DNA of 64,000 nt from Owenia fusiformis (Eukaryota > Annelida > Polychaeta > Sabellida > Oweniidae), in assembly GCA_903813345.2 (NCBI GenBank), contig CAIIXF020000005.1:17983375-18047374 (forward strand), in the 5' to 3' direction. This document shows, piece after piece, positions 24,452 to 35,800 of the stretch (its first letter is position 1; the number at the start of each line of letters is the position of its first letter). The notes below the pieces were generated by a model. It was given only the letters and a program-made list of their open reading frames with translations, was not told the DNA's origin and ran no database searches. The position numbers were made by a program, and so were the translations under genes.

Positions 24452-25261
24452 TTTTAAAGTATTTACGAATTAAATAACAGGTAGATAGATATATATTGAC
24501 ACAGATAAATTTTATTGAAAATATCCAAAACTTCTAATTGTGAATCTTAAATCATGTTTGTAAATTAAAATAATGATGAAGGAAAATATGATATTTATTT
24601 GATATATGCAGAGAATTTGAAGTTTCAAAACAGCAATATTTACACATTAACCAATGGGCTAGTTGTAGAGAACAACCTAGTAGTTAACTGCCATCTATAC
24701 GAGTCCTGGCTCCCATTATGAACATAACAATAAATACGTCCTCACCAACAAAATTTAATAAATAATATTCAAGATGTGTCAGTTTTTAACGTCATTCTGG
24801 TAAAAATAAAAAATGGAAATGAACTGCACTTTTAATCAATGAAATGTTAACGCACGGCGCACAACGCAAGGTTACTAGGAATACATTGGTAAAAGGTGCA
24901 TTTTATAAGAATAATATCAACATTCTTCATAACAATTAAATTTATTACCATTCTTAATAAACATAGTTACACATAAGCTTCATTCACTTTAGTAAGTACC
25001 CAATATTCAAGAAATGTTTTTTACTAGTTATTATTACAAATACACAGGCAAGGCTTTATGTAGATGTATCTGTGAAATGACTATATCACAACCAGACAGG
25101 ATTATTTATTAAAAACCAATTACATAAATGTCCATACTTTATATAGTTATTTGGGAGTCGAACCAAAACCCAAAAATGTAAGTTTTTTAGTGTACATCCA
25201 CACAACTAATGCAACATTGTGTAAACAAATCATTTAATATGGATAAGATATACATAAGGAT

Positions 25262-26240
25262 ATGTACCCCGTTAATCCCGCTTCCCAGGTTATGTATAGG
25301 TGCCTGACACAGTGTAGCAATGTACAGTGTTTATGTATACATGTAGGAGCTTGAAACAATGTAGTAACTAATATATTCTATGTAACATGTAAAGGTATGT
25401 ACCCCGCTTACCCCGCTTACCCCATGGTATGTGTAGGAGCTGTCTCACAGTGTAGCAATGTAGAGAATACATGTAAAGGTATGTACCCCGTTTACCCCGC
25501 TTTCCAGCCTATGTATAGGTGCTTGACACAGTGTAGCAATGTGTAGCAATGTAGAGTATACATGTAAAGGTATGCACCCCGCTTACCCCGCTTACCCCAC
25601 CTCCATGGTATGTGTAGAAGCTGCCTCACAGTGTAGCAATGTAGAGAACACATGTAAAGGTATGTACCCCGCTTACCCCGCTTTCCAGCCTATGTATAGG
25701 TGCTGGACACAGTGTAGCAATGTGTAGCAATGTAGAGTATACATGTAAAGGTATGCACCCCGCTTACCCCGCTTACCCCACCTCCATGGTATGTGTAGAA
25801 GCTGCCTCACAGTGTAGCAATGTAGAGAATACATGTAAAGGTATGTACCCCGCTTACCCCGCTTTCCAGCCTATGTATAGGTGCTGGACACAGTGTAGCA
25901 ATGTGTAGCAATGTAGAGTATACATGTAAAGGTATGCACCCCGCTTACCCCGCTTACCCCACCTCCATGGTATGTGTAGAAGCTGCCTCACAGTGTAGCA
26001 ATGTAGAGTATACAGGTAAAGGTATGTACCCCGCTTACCCCGCTTTCCAGCCTATGTATAGGTGCTTGACACAGTGTAGCAATGTGTAGCAATGTAGAGT
26101 ATACATGTAAAGGTATGCACCCCGCTTACCCCGCTTACCCCACCTCCATGGTATGTGTAGAAGCTGCCTCACAGTGTAGCAATGTAGAGTATACAGGTAA
26201 GGATATGTACCCCGTTTACCCCGCTTTCCAGCCTATGTAT
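25262..26240 (+). repeat. Right subterminal minisatellite, 181-bp unit
   Basis: The word AGCAATGTGTAGCAATGTAG recurs at exact 181-bp steps (25539, 25720, 25901, 26082 frame starts), with two partial units before. Each unit has two half-units with GGTATG(T/C)ACCCCGCTTACCCCGC. This core is the reverse complement of the core of the 21410-22055 array. The identical 62-codon open frames per unit are by-products. Confidence 0.9.
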
Positions 26241-26354
26241 AGGTGCTTGACACAGTGTAGCAATGTACAGTATACATGTTGCATGGTTAGAAATGGCTAA
26301 GTGCCGTGACATTTTAGCTCGTGACTGCTTACATAGAACCGCAGCCTAAAATTG

Positions 26355-27193
26355 TGACTAAACAATCTGATGATCATAAAATATAGTAGGTTGGTAAGAC
26401 ATTGGATGATGTACAAATTTGTGATCATAATGTCAGTAATTTTTTAAAACTACAAAGATGTAAGGAATATACAGGGTTTTCGTTTTTTACCACCCTATTC
26501 ATGGCACCTATTGATGGCATATTTGAATTCTGTATGTAATTTTCTATCAAAACAACTTTGATTTGCACCGTTATTTACCTTTATTCAAATTCTAAATATT
26601 TTCTAGTCTGAAATAGGTCAGGCTAAATCCCCATTGACACAATGTTGAAAAATCGTTAAAAGTTCATTCACTCTTATGAGGATCATAATTGCAATGTGAA
26701 ATCACAATCCTTATGTCAATAAGATCATCTAGTTAAATTCCATTGGTGTTTTAATGGTGTTTTTGATCCTAATGGAATTAATTGTTAGATCATGAAATTA
26801 AGTCACTCTTCCCAATACATTACCATATATTCTAGCCCTACCAACACCCATGATACCATCTACATGTATTTTTCCATTTAGATGGAAAATGGTCAATTAA
26901 CAAAATGTATCATTTTGATTCACAATATCAGGTCATTTTATTGTAAAAATATTTGTTGAGTAGATAACAGTATATTTCATAGGAGCTTCCTGATGATCCC
27001 TAATACTTTTGTCTCTAGGTATATCCCTGGAAGGTCCTGAAAAGAGAATAAAATTTGACACAATTTACAACAGCATTATTGGAAGTATCTGTTGGGAAGT
27101 TTTTAAGTTATCATCATTAAGTTGAATCTGTAGTTGGTTAATAGCATGGACAAGTAATGTCATAAGTCTCACCTGTGTAGTCCAAGTCGTGGT
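26355..27193. other. Downstream region / 3' UTR of the His-rich gene
   Basis: On the minus strand an AATAAA lies at 26937-26942. A possible 3'-UTR intron runs between a donor just past the stop (ACACAG|GTGAGAC, near 27173) and an acceptor (CTTTTCAG|GACC, near 27043). No other gene is seen. Confidence 0.4.
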
Positions 27194-27924
27194 TTAATAA
27201 TGATGGGAATCGTGATGTCCATGATGGCCATAGCTGGTGGAGTGGTGGGCAACATGTCCGTATGACTGGTGTCCATGAGCATGGTGGGCATCATGGTGTC
27301 CGTAGCTGTTGGCATGGTGTCCATGAGCGTGGTGTCCGTGAGCGTGATGTCCATGAGCACGGTGTCCGTGAGCATGATGTCCATGAGCGTGGTGTCCGTG
27401 AGCGTGGTGTCCATGAGCATAGGAATCTACTTTGCCATCACGGTTAGCATCAAGAGCATCTGGGACTCCATCACGGTTCTCATCACCATATCCTGGAATT
27501 AAAAATCAGTTTATCCTTCCATTAATTCATTGTCAGTTGAATTGTATTTTAGTAATATTAATATTTTTTCATGAAAAATATAGAAATATCACCTAAATTA
27601 AATTATGAATATTCAAAAGAGGACATTTAAATCTACAAGATGTAAAAATATCAAAATAGTCCAAAGCAGGCGTAACGTCCAGTAGACTGATGAACTGCGT
27701 TCTCCTAACCGAGACTAGTCTTTTATTTGTTTTCAGCATTATCCGAAAGTGAGTTGTTCTAGGAGAGTCTTTTCAGATGATTTGAGTTCTTTGTTTAACC
27801 TACCATATCCATGACCATGGTGGTTGCCATGGTGACCATGATGACCATGGTGACCATGACGGTAGCTTGGAGTTGCCATAGCAACGGCACACAAGGCAAG
27901 GACGACAACAGCAATTCCGTTCAT
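27194..27924 (-). CDS. Secreted histidine-rich protein with two Ca-binding-type loops
   Basis: Coding exons on the minus strand are 27804-27924 and 27194-27492, joined in phase 1, giving 139 residues. A signal peptide (MNGIAVVVLALCAVAMA, 1-17) precedes a Gly-His segment (HGHHGHHGHHGNHHGHG). Residues 44-63 form two abutting DxNxDGxxD loops (D44, N46, D48, D52; D55, N57, D59, D63), like EF-hand, dockerin or thrombospondin-3 loops. Then come seven AHGHH pentapeptides (66-100, one reading AHGHR) and a His/Tyr-rich tail ending HHDSHHY. His is roughly a third of the protein. Secretion plus His and Asp clusters suggest binding of metal ions (Zn, Cu, Ca), as proposed for molluscan histidine-rich plasma or matrix proteins. 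The function is inference. The gene has a noncoding first exon and a TATA box. Confidence 0.85.
27565..27735 (+). repeat. Dispersed repeat shared with an RSBN1 intron
   Basis: AAAAATATAGAAATATCACC, GAGGACATTTAAATCTACAA, TGTAAAAATATCAAAAT and GTCCAAAGCAGGCGTAACGT recur in the same order and strand at 50270-50430. About 150 bp, with no inverted ends noticed; it lies in the intron of the His-rich gene. Confidence 0.75.
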
Positions 27925-28190
27925 GATTCTTGATGTCTAAAACAACATAAAATACTGATAAATCTTAAGTTAAACCATTATGGAGAATGTTTATAGAAAT
28001 TAGGTATACTGTATTTCAAAGTGATTTTGAATGACAATGCAACTACTTTGTTCATGATATAAGCTATCTCAAAAAGAAATATGATTTCAGGATTTAATCA
28101 GAAATGTTAATATTTTACTTACTTTTCCTTATTTTACTTATTTAGTATATTTGATTAAAACATTTGTGTATATGTAGTTATTAAGCTTAC

Positions 28191-28246
28191 CTTGAGTCAG
28201 TTGAGATGATTCAATGATAAACTGAGATGAGTATCAGCCTTATATA
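28191..28246 (-). promoter_or_regulatory. TATA box and noncoding first exon of the His-rich gene
   Basis: On the minus strand TATATAAG occupies 28246-28239. About 25-30 bp downstream, transcription would start near 28214, giving a short 5' UTR exon that ends ACTCAAG at 28191. It is followed by the donor GTAAGC. The matching acceptor (GTTGTTTTAG) is just before ACATCAAGAATC and the ATG at 27924. Confidence 0.7.
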
Positions 28247-28249
28247 CCG

Positions 28250-29587
28250 TTCACTTGGCTCCCTTTGGCACTTTAAAGACCTCACCTTAATCCCCCTTGG
28301 CTCATAATCCTACATCCTAAATAATTGTTTCCATATTACAACACCAACATTATTATTTTTCCTAAAGGCAGCCTAACCTATCATTGTGGCCTTTTCAAAA
28401 AGTGCAGAATGGTAACTGTAATTAATTCAGTGATTTAACTTATGAGTTTTACTCAACAATGGCAGGTTAATATAAAACAGTAATAAACAATTAATTCAAC
28501 GGCCAAAGGCCTACTTCATATTGTTTTATTATGTGTGTCTATAGCCCCATTGTAATTGGGTTAGACATGAGGGGTGTGTTTAACTGTCAAAAACAATGTA
28601 TGATGATCTTGCATTGTAATATGTTGATCTACTACTTTACTTGCATCAAAAATTAAGAAAATGCCTCTTTGTAAAATCATATCAGAACTGCTATATAGTT
28701 GGAATTATGACACATTATTCCTTGACATCGTTTATGTGTTATTTTACATGTTTGTTATTGCCCCAAAAGTAATATATTGATATTGATTATGTTTAAAACT
28801 GAACATGCAATTAATCAATTTATTATCCTACTAGTATCTTGTGACAATTATTTCAAAAATGAAATCTGTCAACATTGTCGGACACTTAAACATTCTAGTT
28901 AACATGTTTAAAGGTTTTTGATTTTGTTACTTACTGGTGATAGTGTAGGATATAGGGGCTATCGGACAAAATAAAACGGGGTGGGGGCAATCGATTATTT
29001 CTCAAGCGTTTGATAAGATCGAAACGCTTTCATCCAAGGTCAGGTCTCCTTGACTTCGACTCACGCGGTCGTCAGTTCCGATCTCGCTGACCTCTGTCCT
29101 TCCGCCAGGACCATGTTCTCACAACGCGAATGTCACACAGCCTGTGGTTCGCTGTGGGAACTCAATGCGTGAGTAGCCTAGCGAAATAAGTTGAGAGCTG
29201 AAGAACTACCTGTGGCAATATTTTTTAAACATATTTTTAATAGGCTTATATAACACAAGTTTTATGCCGATTGTATACTCATTTTTATTTTGGCAGTTTG
29301 TGGAGTATTGTAAAACACTGGTGTCCCATTTGACCCGTCAGATGTTATATATCCAAGGGTATATCCTTGTTTATTTACCCAACCCACTTTACCCAACCCA
29401 CTTCAAAACAAGGTTGTTATTTTATCCTTGTGAGTTCTTGGTGTTTTGGAAATGATCACACTTTTAACATTGCTTTTGTTTTAACCAGGTGATGTTAGTC
29501 TCTGATGTTCTTGACTACAAATTTTAAAAAATGCAAATATTGATTTGTACTTTTTAAATCTTCCTGGTCAATAAATGGAGAAAATGA
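28250..29587. other. Intergenic with a GC-rich patch
   Basis: Mostly AT-rich, but about 28970-29180 is markedly GC-rich (GGTCAGGTCTCCTTGACTTC, CTCACGCGGTCGTCAG, CTTCCGCCAGGACCATG). It has no open frame or tRNA fold that I can support. It could be a CpG-rich regulatory patch or an old SINE. The nearest gene is the His-rich gene, 700 bp to the left. Confidence 0.35.
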
Positions 29588-30075
29588 CACGCCTAACCAT
29601 CGACAAGGTACAGTGACAAAATATACCGTAGTACACTTGAGATGTACGGTGTCACTTTTTAACCGATTTGAAGCAAAGACAATGGTGTAGGTTTTAAAAA
29701 AATAATCTGAGGAATACATTCAGGATTTCATGTTTGATTTTTTGTGTAGGAAACTTTCTTAACTTTCTAATAACGTTAAAAGATTTTCGAACAGTGTTCG
29801 ATTTTTTTCGTAGTCAATCTACCCATATAATTGGTCGGTTGGAAAATGTTGTTTTTTACACATTTCCTTTGATCATTTCGTCCCCTGTCGTCTGAGAGTG
29901 TCGAATATTTTTATCAGACTATGTTTCTTTAAACAACACAAATAAGATCTGTTGAAGTATTAACGTTTTGGCTATAATTTAAAAAATCACAAGTGTAGGT
30001 TGTTAACTCGAATGTACGTTGTCCCATTGAACTTACTCAATTCACACAGTTAAACCTAATGCAGGCAACGTTTTT
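29588..30075 (+). mobile_element. Solo left end of the CACGCCTAACCATCGAC element
   Basis: CACGCCTAACCATCGACAAG, GACAAAATATACCGTAGTAC and the following 400 bp (TTAAAAGATTTTCGAACAGTG, TCGGTTGGAAAATGTTG) match the first 450 bp of the 51194-53353 element. No matching right terminus is found nearby. It is a truncated or internally rearranged copy. Confidence 0.75.
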
Positions 30076-30772
30076 TTCATAACACTAACAGACAGGGAGG
30101 TCAGATGGATTTAAAATTGAAACAGAACAATTACAGAATTACTTCAATTAGATTGAACTCTTGAAATTGAGCACTTTCCAGATATATCATAAACGGGATT
30201 TTAAAAAGTCATATTCAATAAGCTAGTCTAGATCTATCTATCAATGTAACTAGCAAAACGTAAGGCACAGATGCCAAATAGTCAAAGAGGCTGGAAGCAA
30301 ACTCCGTGGCAGTGCTAGTCTTCAACATATTCTATTCCGAGACACTGGATGGGAGTTTGGGCTGGAAGCTAACACCAATTGGGCAAATGAAAAAGCAAAA
30401 TGGTAAATGTTGGACATTATCCTATGATTTGAAGGGGATCTTCTACAATACTTTTAAAATCAAAGTTATACAGTGCGTTATCAAAAAAAACGCAACAGAT
30501 TGTTATCTCGGAAAAGCACAAAACCAGTGATAACAGCATTGATTTCATTCAATGCACTAGAAAGCCATGTGTCTCCTCTTTACAATGATATATCATTCAT
30601 TGATATGCTATTGATATTTGGTTATGGTTGGGCGAGTAATCATTCCATTTGCAAAGTGGGCCAAAATTACCTTGGGACCAAGTTATAAACATCGCAAAAG
30701 TCAGTGTACGGAGGTCGATCGACATAAAACCAATGCTGACTGCATCCTTTTCATTCAATGTACCAAAAAACC
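30076..30772. other. Intergenic, nothing recognised
   Basis: Short open frames on both strands (30306-30530, 30473-30688, minus 30597-30869) have no similarity I recognise. The minus one is partly repeat-derived. Confidence 0.3.
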
Positions 30773-31195
30773 AAACTAGACAACAGCAACGCCAAAGCGT
30801 AGCAAATCCCATGGAACAGGCATGGCTGGCATATTTACAAACAAAGAATATAGCAAAAATGGCAGCCATTTCTCAAAATGACCACCTACCAAAAGTGTCA
30901 TTAGACAGTGTGCCATGCTTATAGTATTCACATACCAAATATGAACACAAAATCGCTCCACTACTTTTCGAGTTATAGTAAAATACGTTAAAATGGCGGC
31001 CATTTTGAAAAATGGCCGCCTTCTACCAAAAGTGTCATTAGACAGTGTGCCATGCTTATAGTATTCACATACCAAATATGAACAAAATCGCTCCACTACT
31101 TTTCGAGTTATAGTAAAATACATTAAAATGGCGGCCATTTTGGAAAATGTTCACCTTCTACCAAAGGTGCCATTAGACAGTGCCATTAGACATTG
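30773..31195 (-). mobile_element. Inverted copy of the GCCATTTTGAAAAATGG family
   Basis: Reading on minus, CCATGGGATTTGCTACGCTT, TGGCGTTGCTGTTGTCTAG and three tandem units with GTAGTGGAGCGATTTTG and GGCACACTGTCTAATGACAC match the right part of the 2408-3790 element. The unit spacing here is about 120 bp. Confidence 0.75.
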
Positions 31196-31757
31196 TTTCA
31201 AAATAAAAAATATCTAGTTGAAATTTAGTCTGAAGAATGGTTCCGGACATAGACATGGTTTAAAAAATATACAATACAAACAATACAATATCCTAGTTTC
31301 TTTCCCTAATGTAGGTATGTACAGATATATTTACAATTCAAACAATAACATATACTTTTATAACATCTGTACATTTTAACATTCTGTTTCATAAAAAAAA
31401 TTGGAAATCATATTTGATAAACTGGCAAGAAAGCATGGGTGTAGCAAGCTATGAGATGGATATAGAAACTGCCTTGCCAAAATTTTACAATATATATAAA
31501 TATAAAAATATAAAAATTAATGGAGTCTAAGAAACCTTCATTTACAGCTGAACTCCAAGACATCATATTGACTGTGGAACATCTGGGGAATTAACATTAA
31601 ATATATAGAGTGTAATGATGTAAATCAAAATTGGTTCTACTCGCATCTCGTCTACTTGGCCAAAACAATGAATGTAAAGTAGAAATCCCCATTTAATATT
31701 TTAAGGAGAAAATGTAAAAATCTCCTTAATTAAGGTTTAAAGTTTGAGGATTTTAGA

Positions 31758-32425
31758 AAAGGTCCATGTGTAGTATGGCAAGTGATTTTACATGGTCATA
31801 TCTTTCACCGTGAGTACTTCCTGGCCATAAATACAGTGGTTTTTATTGAAACAATATGTTTTCTTTCAAGTGAAGTCCCCATGATAGTAAAATATCATTC
31901 TAACTCTCTGACAAATTATGGATTAGGACCCCACCTTTGCACTCTTTCAAAAATGTAAGGCTCTTGTTTTTCTCAATTTAAACATACCAAAAGTTTCTTC
32001 TACACTCCAGTATATTAATGATTCCTGAAAAGGGGATGTGTATTGAAATCTGTTAAAGTTAAAAACTACATATCCCATGTTATTTTCCCATAGAGAAAAC
32101 TCATGCTATCCATTATTTTCAGCATAATTATGGTCATCGAAAATTAATATCTTCAAGACTTATAATACCATTCTACTTTTGAAGAAGTTTTAAAACCCTT
32201 TTTGAATACTCTTTTCATGCAATAAAACCAGAAAAGGAAGATCCTCTTTTGAGTAAATAGGTTCAACATTTCGGAATTGTTCCATTGATATTTTTATCAT
32301 CATGGGTACTTTACTTAAAAGGAACCATATTGTTTTAATAAAAACCAATGTATTTATGCCCAAAAGTACTCATGGTTCAATATATGACTGTCTAAAATCA
32401 CTTGCCATACTGCACATGGACCTTT
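31758..32425. mobile_element. 668-bp TIR element (AAGGTCCATGTG ends)
   Basis: The left AAGGTCCATGTGTAGTATGG and the right CCATACTGCACATGGACCTT are mirror images with one mismatch. The next 12 bases also mirror (CAAGTGATTTTA). Inverted similarity extends inward for at least 100 bp (GAGTACTT.CTGGCCATAAATAC). An interior word, CCCATGTTATTTTCCCATAG, recurs at about 59531, marking a second, more decayed copy. Confidence 0.8.
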
Positions 32426-32620
32426 GTATAAAAAAGCATTATATTATATTATATTATATATAATTATTTATACCATATTGGAGTTTAGATATATATCTGC
32501 ACAGATCACCACTCTCAACCTTGTCATTTTAGTCAAACCCAGACCACATGACATGGTTGATCAAGCAGTATTCACTGGACATGTATATCAAACGAGAAAA
32601 TGAAAAACATGAGCAATGTA

Positions 32621-32733
32621 CACAGGGTGACCAAAAATAACTTTCTCAATTTTGGTGAAATCTTTTTGTATTTTCTTGTGAATATTCCAAAAATTCTAAA
32701 TTAGAAGTTTACATTTTTGGGCCACCCAGTGTG
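32621..32733. mobile_element. 113-bp TA-flanked MITE
   Basis: The left CACAGGGTGACCAAAAATAA comes after TA. The right TTTGGGCCACCCAGTGTG comes before TA. A minimal MITE with no coding capacity, lying 140 bp past the GNS stop codon, probably inside its 3' UTR. Confidence 0.75.
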
Positions 32734-32871
32734 TAATATTTTCACGATTATTTCAACAGCTCACATCTGTAGAGAAAAATGAGATTCATCATTTCAATAA
32801 CATATTTTTGTTTTTGAAAAAACAATGCACCAGTAGGCTCTTTCAATGTTGGTTAATAAACAAATGAAGAG

Positions 32872-35800
32872 TTAATATTCTGTGAGTAATTGTCGAAGTC
32901 TCTTTTGCCAGCTATATTCCTCCAGTTGTTTGTCATCATATTGGTGTTTGTCAAATTGGTGTTTCTCATCATTTTGGTGTTTATCATCATATTGGTGTTT
33001 GATATCATGAGGGTGTTTATCATGCTTAAGCTGATTAAGCCACTCAGCACCATAGTCAGGTTCTAGTGTCCTACAAGAGTCTCCTTGGCATACACTCAAT
33101 TGTATAAGTCTTTGATTTTGCTTTGCAAGCAGTTTAGGGTCAATAGTCTTTGCTAAGTTATTCAGTTGATATGGGTCCTTTTTCAAGTCATACACCTCAA
33201 CAAATGACTGGAATGAAATAAAAATTATGTAAAAATATGTTGTCATAACAATGCATCCTGGAGAGCATTGAAAAATGACTGAAAATGTGTTGATGTGTTA
33301 AAAAACATCTTGAAATGTGAACAGTTTTTGGTTCCATTTTTTGGCGTCCTCTTGACTCCCATGTTGTCAGAAACTCTCAATGTGAATTCATCTAAATGGA
33401 CCCAAGCATTCATATTTGGTTTTACTAGTGGCATAGGTTTGCTCATATGAAAGATACAAATCACCATCTTTAAGTTGAATCAACTGGAACTGATATGATA
33501 CTTTACCTGACTACTGATCTAATTTATTGAAAATAATTAATTAAGTAAAAAATTAATAAGGAAAAAAATTGATTAGGAAAAAATTAATAATACCTCACTG
33601 TCAGAGAATTGGCAGTAAACAAGGTTAGTGTTGAAGGAAAGTGTTCTAACACAAGTGTATGTGTTGTTCTTAGCATCCTCACAGACACAGTCAGGATAGC
33701 AGTTCTGAAACACAATTATGATGATGATTTAATTAAAGCAAAAATTTCGAGACTTAACTAAGATAAAAGTTTAGAAACACTATAGAGCCATAAACTCCAA
33801 ACGTTGCCAATTAAATAAATCTATATAAACATGTACAATGTAAATGTACAGCATCTGTATACATTGATTATGTATAAATATATATATAACTCACATCAAC
33901 ATTATCATCCTTCAAATCAGGACATCTTGAATCTCCTCCATACTCCCCCTGGTGTTCAATCAGGAAATCATTCCTCCATTTTGAAGAGCTGGAATCCAGC
34001 AATGGCACGAATGACTGACCATCCATCTCTGAAGGGACAGTGCCATTTGCTAATGCTATGAATGTAGGTGCCAAGTCAATGTTGCCTATCAGTTGCTGGA
34101 ATATGATCCTAATATCACTACAAGACATAAACTTTACAGGCCTGTAGCTAGGATTTACCAAGGGGGGTTCACTTTTAACAACTTTGGCCCAAAAATGGCC
34201 AAAATCTCTTGAAAAGTGCTCAGAATGGGGTTCGAACCCCCCGGCTATGGGCCTGCTTTATTAAATTGTTGCCTTGTTATCTGTTTCTTTTGTTAAATAG
34301 CCTATTTTCTCAAGTTTCTATCAGTTACAATAATTTTTTTTTATATTATCGTCATTGTGGTAAAATGATTATATTTCATAAAATAACTGAAAGTGACATC
34401 TTTTCTTTATATATTTTAAGTAAATGAACTTTCCTTGGTTCTGCAATATATAAACCTGCAAATTGTAAATGCATATGCCAAAAATATGATAGATAAAGTG
34501 AATGGTTTTCAAGGTCTACAGCATAGGGTTAGTAGCTATTAACATGTGAATAATGTACATGTAATATTCCTCAAACAGTGCTTCTTCTACAGAGGTATTC
34601 CACCTCTTTAGGTATGCTCATCTTGCTTCATCAAGCTTCGGACCTATCCTTAATAGATAGAACGTAGTGATTGAGAGTGGGAACCGACGATCAGGTATGC
34701 TGTTGTGCATAATACTATAGCCTAGTCTAGGTAAGCTCAATCAAACCTTTAGATTTATAATTTATTCAATAGACTTCTAGATCTGACTAACATTTTTTTT
34801 CTGGCCAGGTTTGATCCCAGGTCCTCTTACATAGAGGGGGACCCTGATGTCAAAATCATACATCTGCCGCTTATCATTTGGTAGGGAGAACTGACCTAGA
34901 AGTAGTCAAAGAGTTCATTTATATACTTACAGAATATGTGCTTAATGTTATAGTACGTATATCATCCAATCTTTGGCAGTTTTATAAAGTATGAGTATAA
35001 AATATAGGCTAAATGTTTTGAAAAAGCGTCATGGCATAAAACTCAATGAGTTTTGATGGGTCTTACTTTTACAAGTTCTTGTAATTATGTGGAGATTTAA
35101 GCATCACAATCAATTTAATAAACTTAAACAACTTACTGTATACTAAAACAACTTTATTCATTTCTTCAAAGAATCTTTTAGATCAAGGCTTTCGACTTGT
35201 ATTCCCAAGTCTTTTTCAAGATTAATGTAATTTGTTCAAGATTAATGTAATTTTTTCAAGATTAATGTAATTTTTTCAAAATTAATGTAATTTTGTTTTG
35301 TTTTGTAAATACATTTTTGCTATGTACATGTAATGATTTGGCTGAACCACACGCACAGGTGATATGTATATTTTGCTTTGTCTTCCCAGACTTACCTAGA
35401 TGGAATCCATTGTCAGATGAGAAGAATATATAAGTGTTCTCTAATAGCTTCCTCTCTTTCAGAACATTAATTACGTTCTCTACAATATCATCCACTGACA
35501 GTAGTGTGCGCCATCTATAAACCAAAATATTTTGTTTTGTGAAGTTCTCAATCAAAATAATGAAAACAGTTAATATGGCACCATTACGGTTCTATTTACA
35601 ATGGTATTATGGAATTGCAGCACCATCTCTTACCTGTTGCGATAAGCGCCATCTATATATTCTAGTGAAGTCTTTGACAGAGGGTGCTTGGCCGCACGTA
35701 GCAGCCAGTGTTTGTCCTGCAATAAACATCATTGATATTGATGTATTAGACATACTACCTAGTTTAATATTTTGTTTTATTACATCATTGCTAGAGTGCC

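Larger units (their letters stand above)
20954..26354. mobile_element. 5,385-bp TIR transposon with 8-bp target duplication and inverted subterminal minisatellites
   Basis: The flanking direct repeat TAAAATTG (20954-20961 and 26347-26354) abuts inverted termini. The left end starts at 20962 with GGTAGA and then GGTTCTATGTAAGCAGTCAC. The right end, read in reverse, starts GGCTGC and then the same 20 bases. Overall 25 of 28 terminal positions match. Inside each end lies a minisatellite: 21410-22055 (about 80-bp unit) and 25262-26240 (181-bp unit). They share the core GGCGGGGTAAACGGGGTACATA in opposite orientations. A broken cysteine-cluster ORF sits at 22200-22858 and a nested TIR element at 23598-24451. 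An 8-bp duplication fits hAT, P, Merlin or KDZ-type DNA transposons; the superfamily is not settled. Confidence 0.85.

Noticed and set aside
25539-26300. Four nearly identical 62-72 codon plus-strand ORFs (MCSNVEYTCKG...)
   Set aside because: They are the same frame of a 181-bp minisatellite unit (not a multiple of 3). There is no splice or promoter support and the array is part of a transposon end.
27262-27502. Plus-strand ORFs with MSMSVVSVSV or HEHGVREHDVHE repeats
   Set aside because: Antisense shadows of the AHGHH-encoding repeat. The minus strand has the signal peptide, splice sites and TATA box.
28970-29180. GC-rich patch considered as a structural RNA or SINE head
   Set aside because: No tRNA fold, convincing A/B boxes or terminal repeat could be shown by eye; left as unassigned.
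34231-34248. GGTTCGAACC, tRNA B-box-like
   Set aside because: It is the centre of a GGGG...CCCC palindrome inside a MITE; no tRNA cloverleaf or A box is present.
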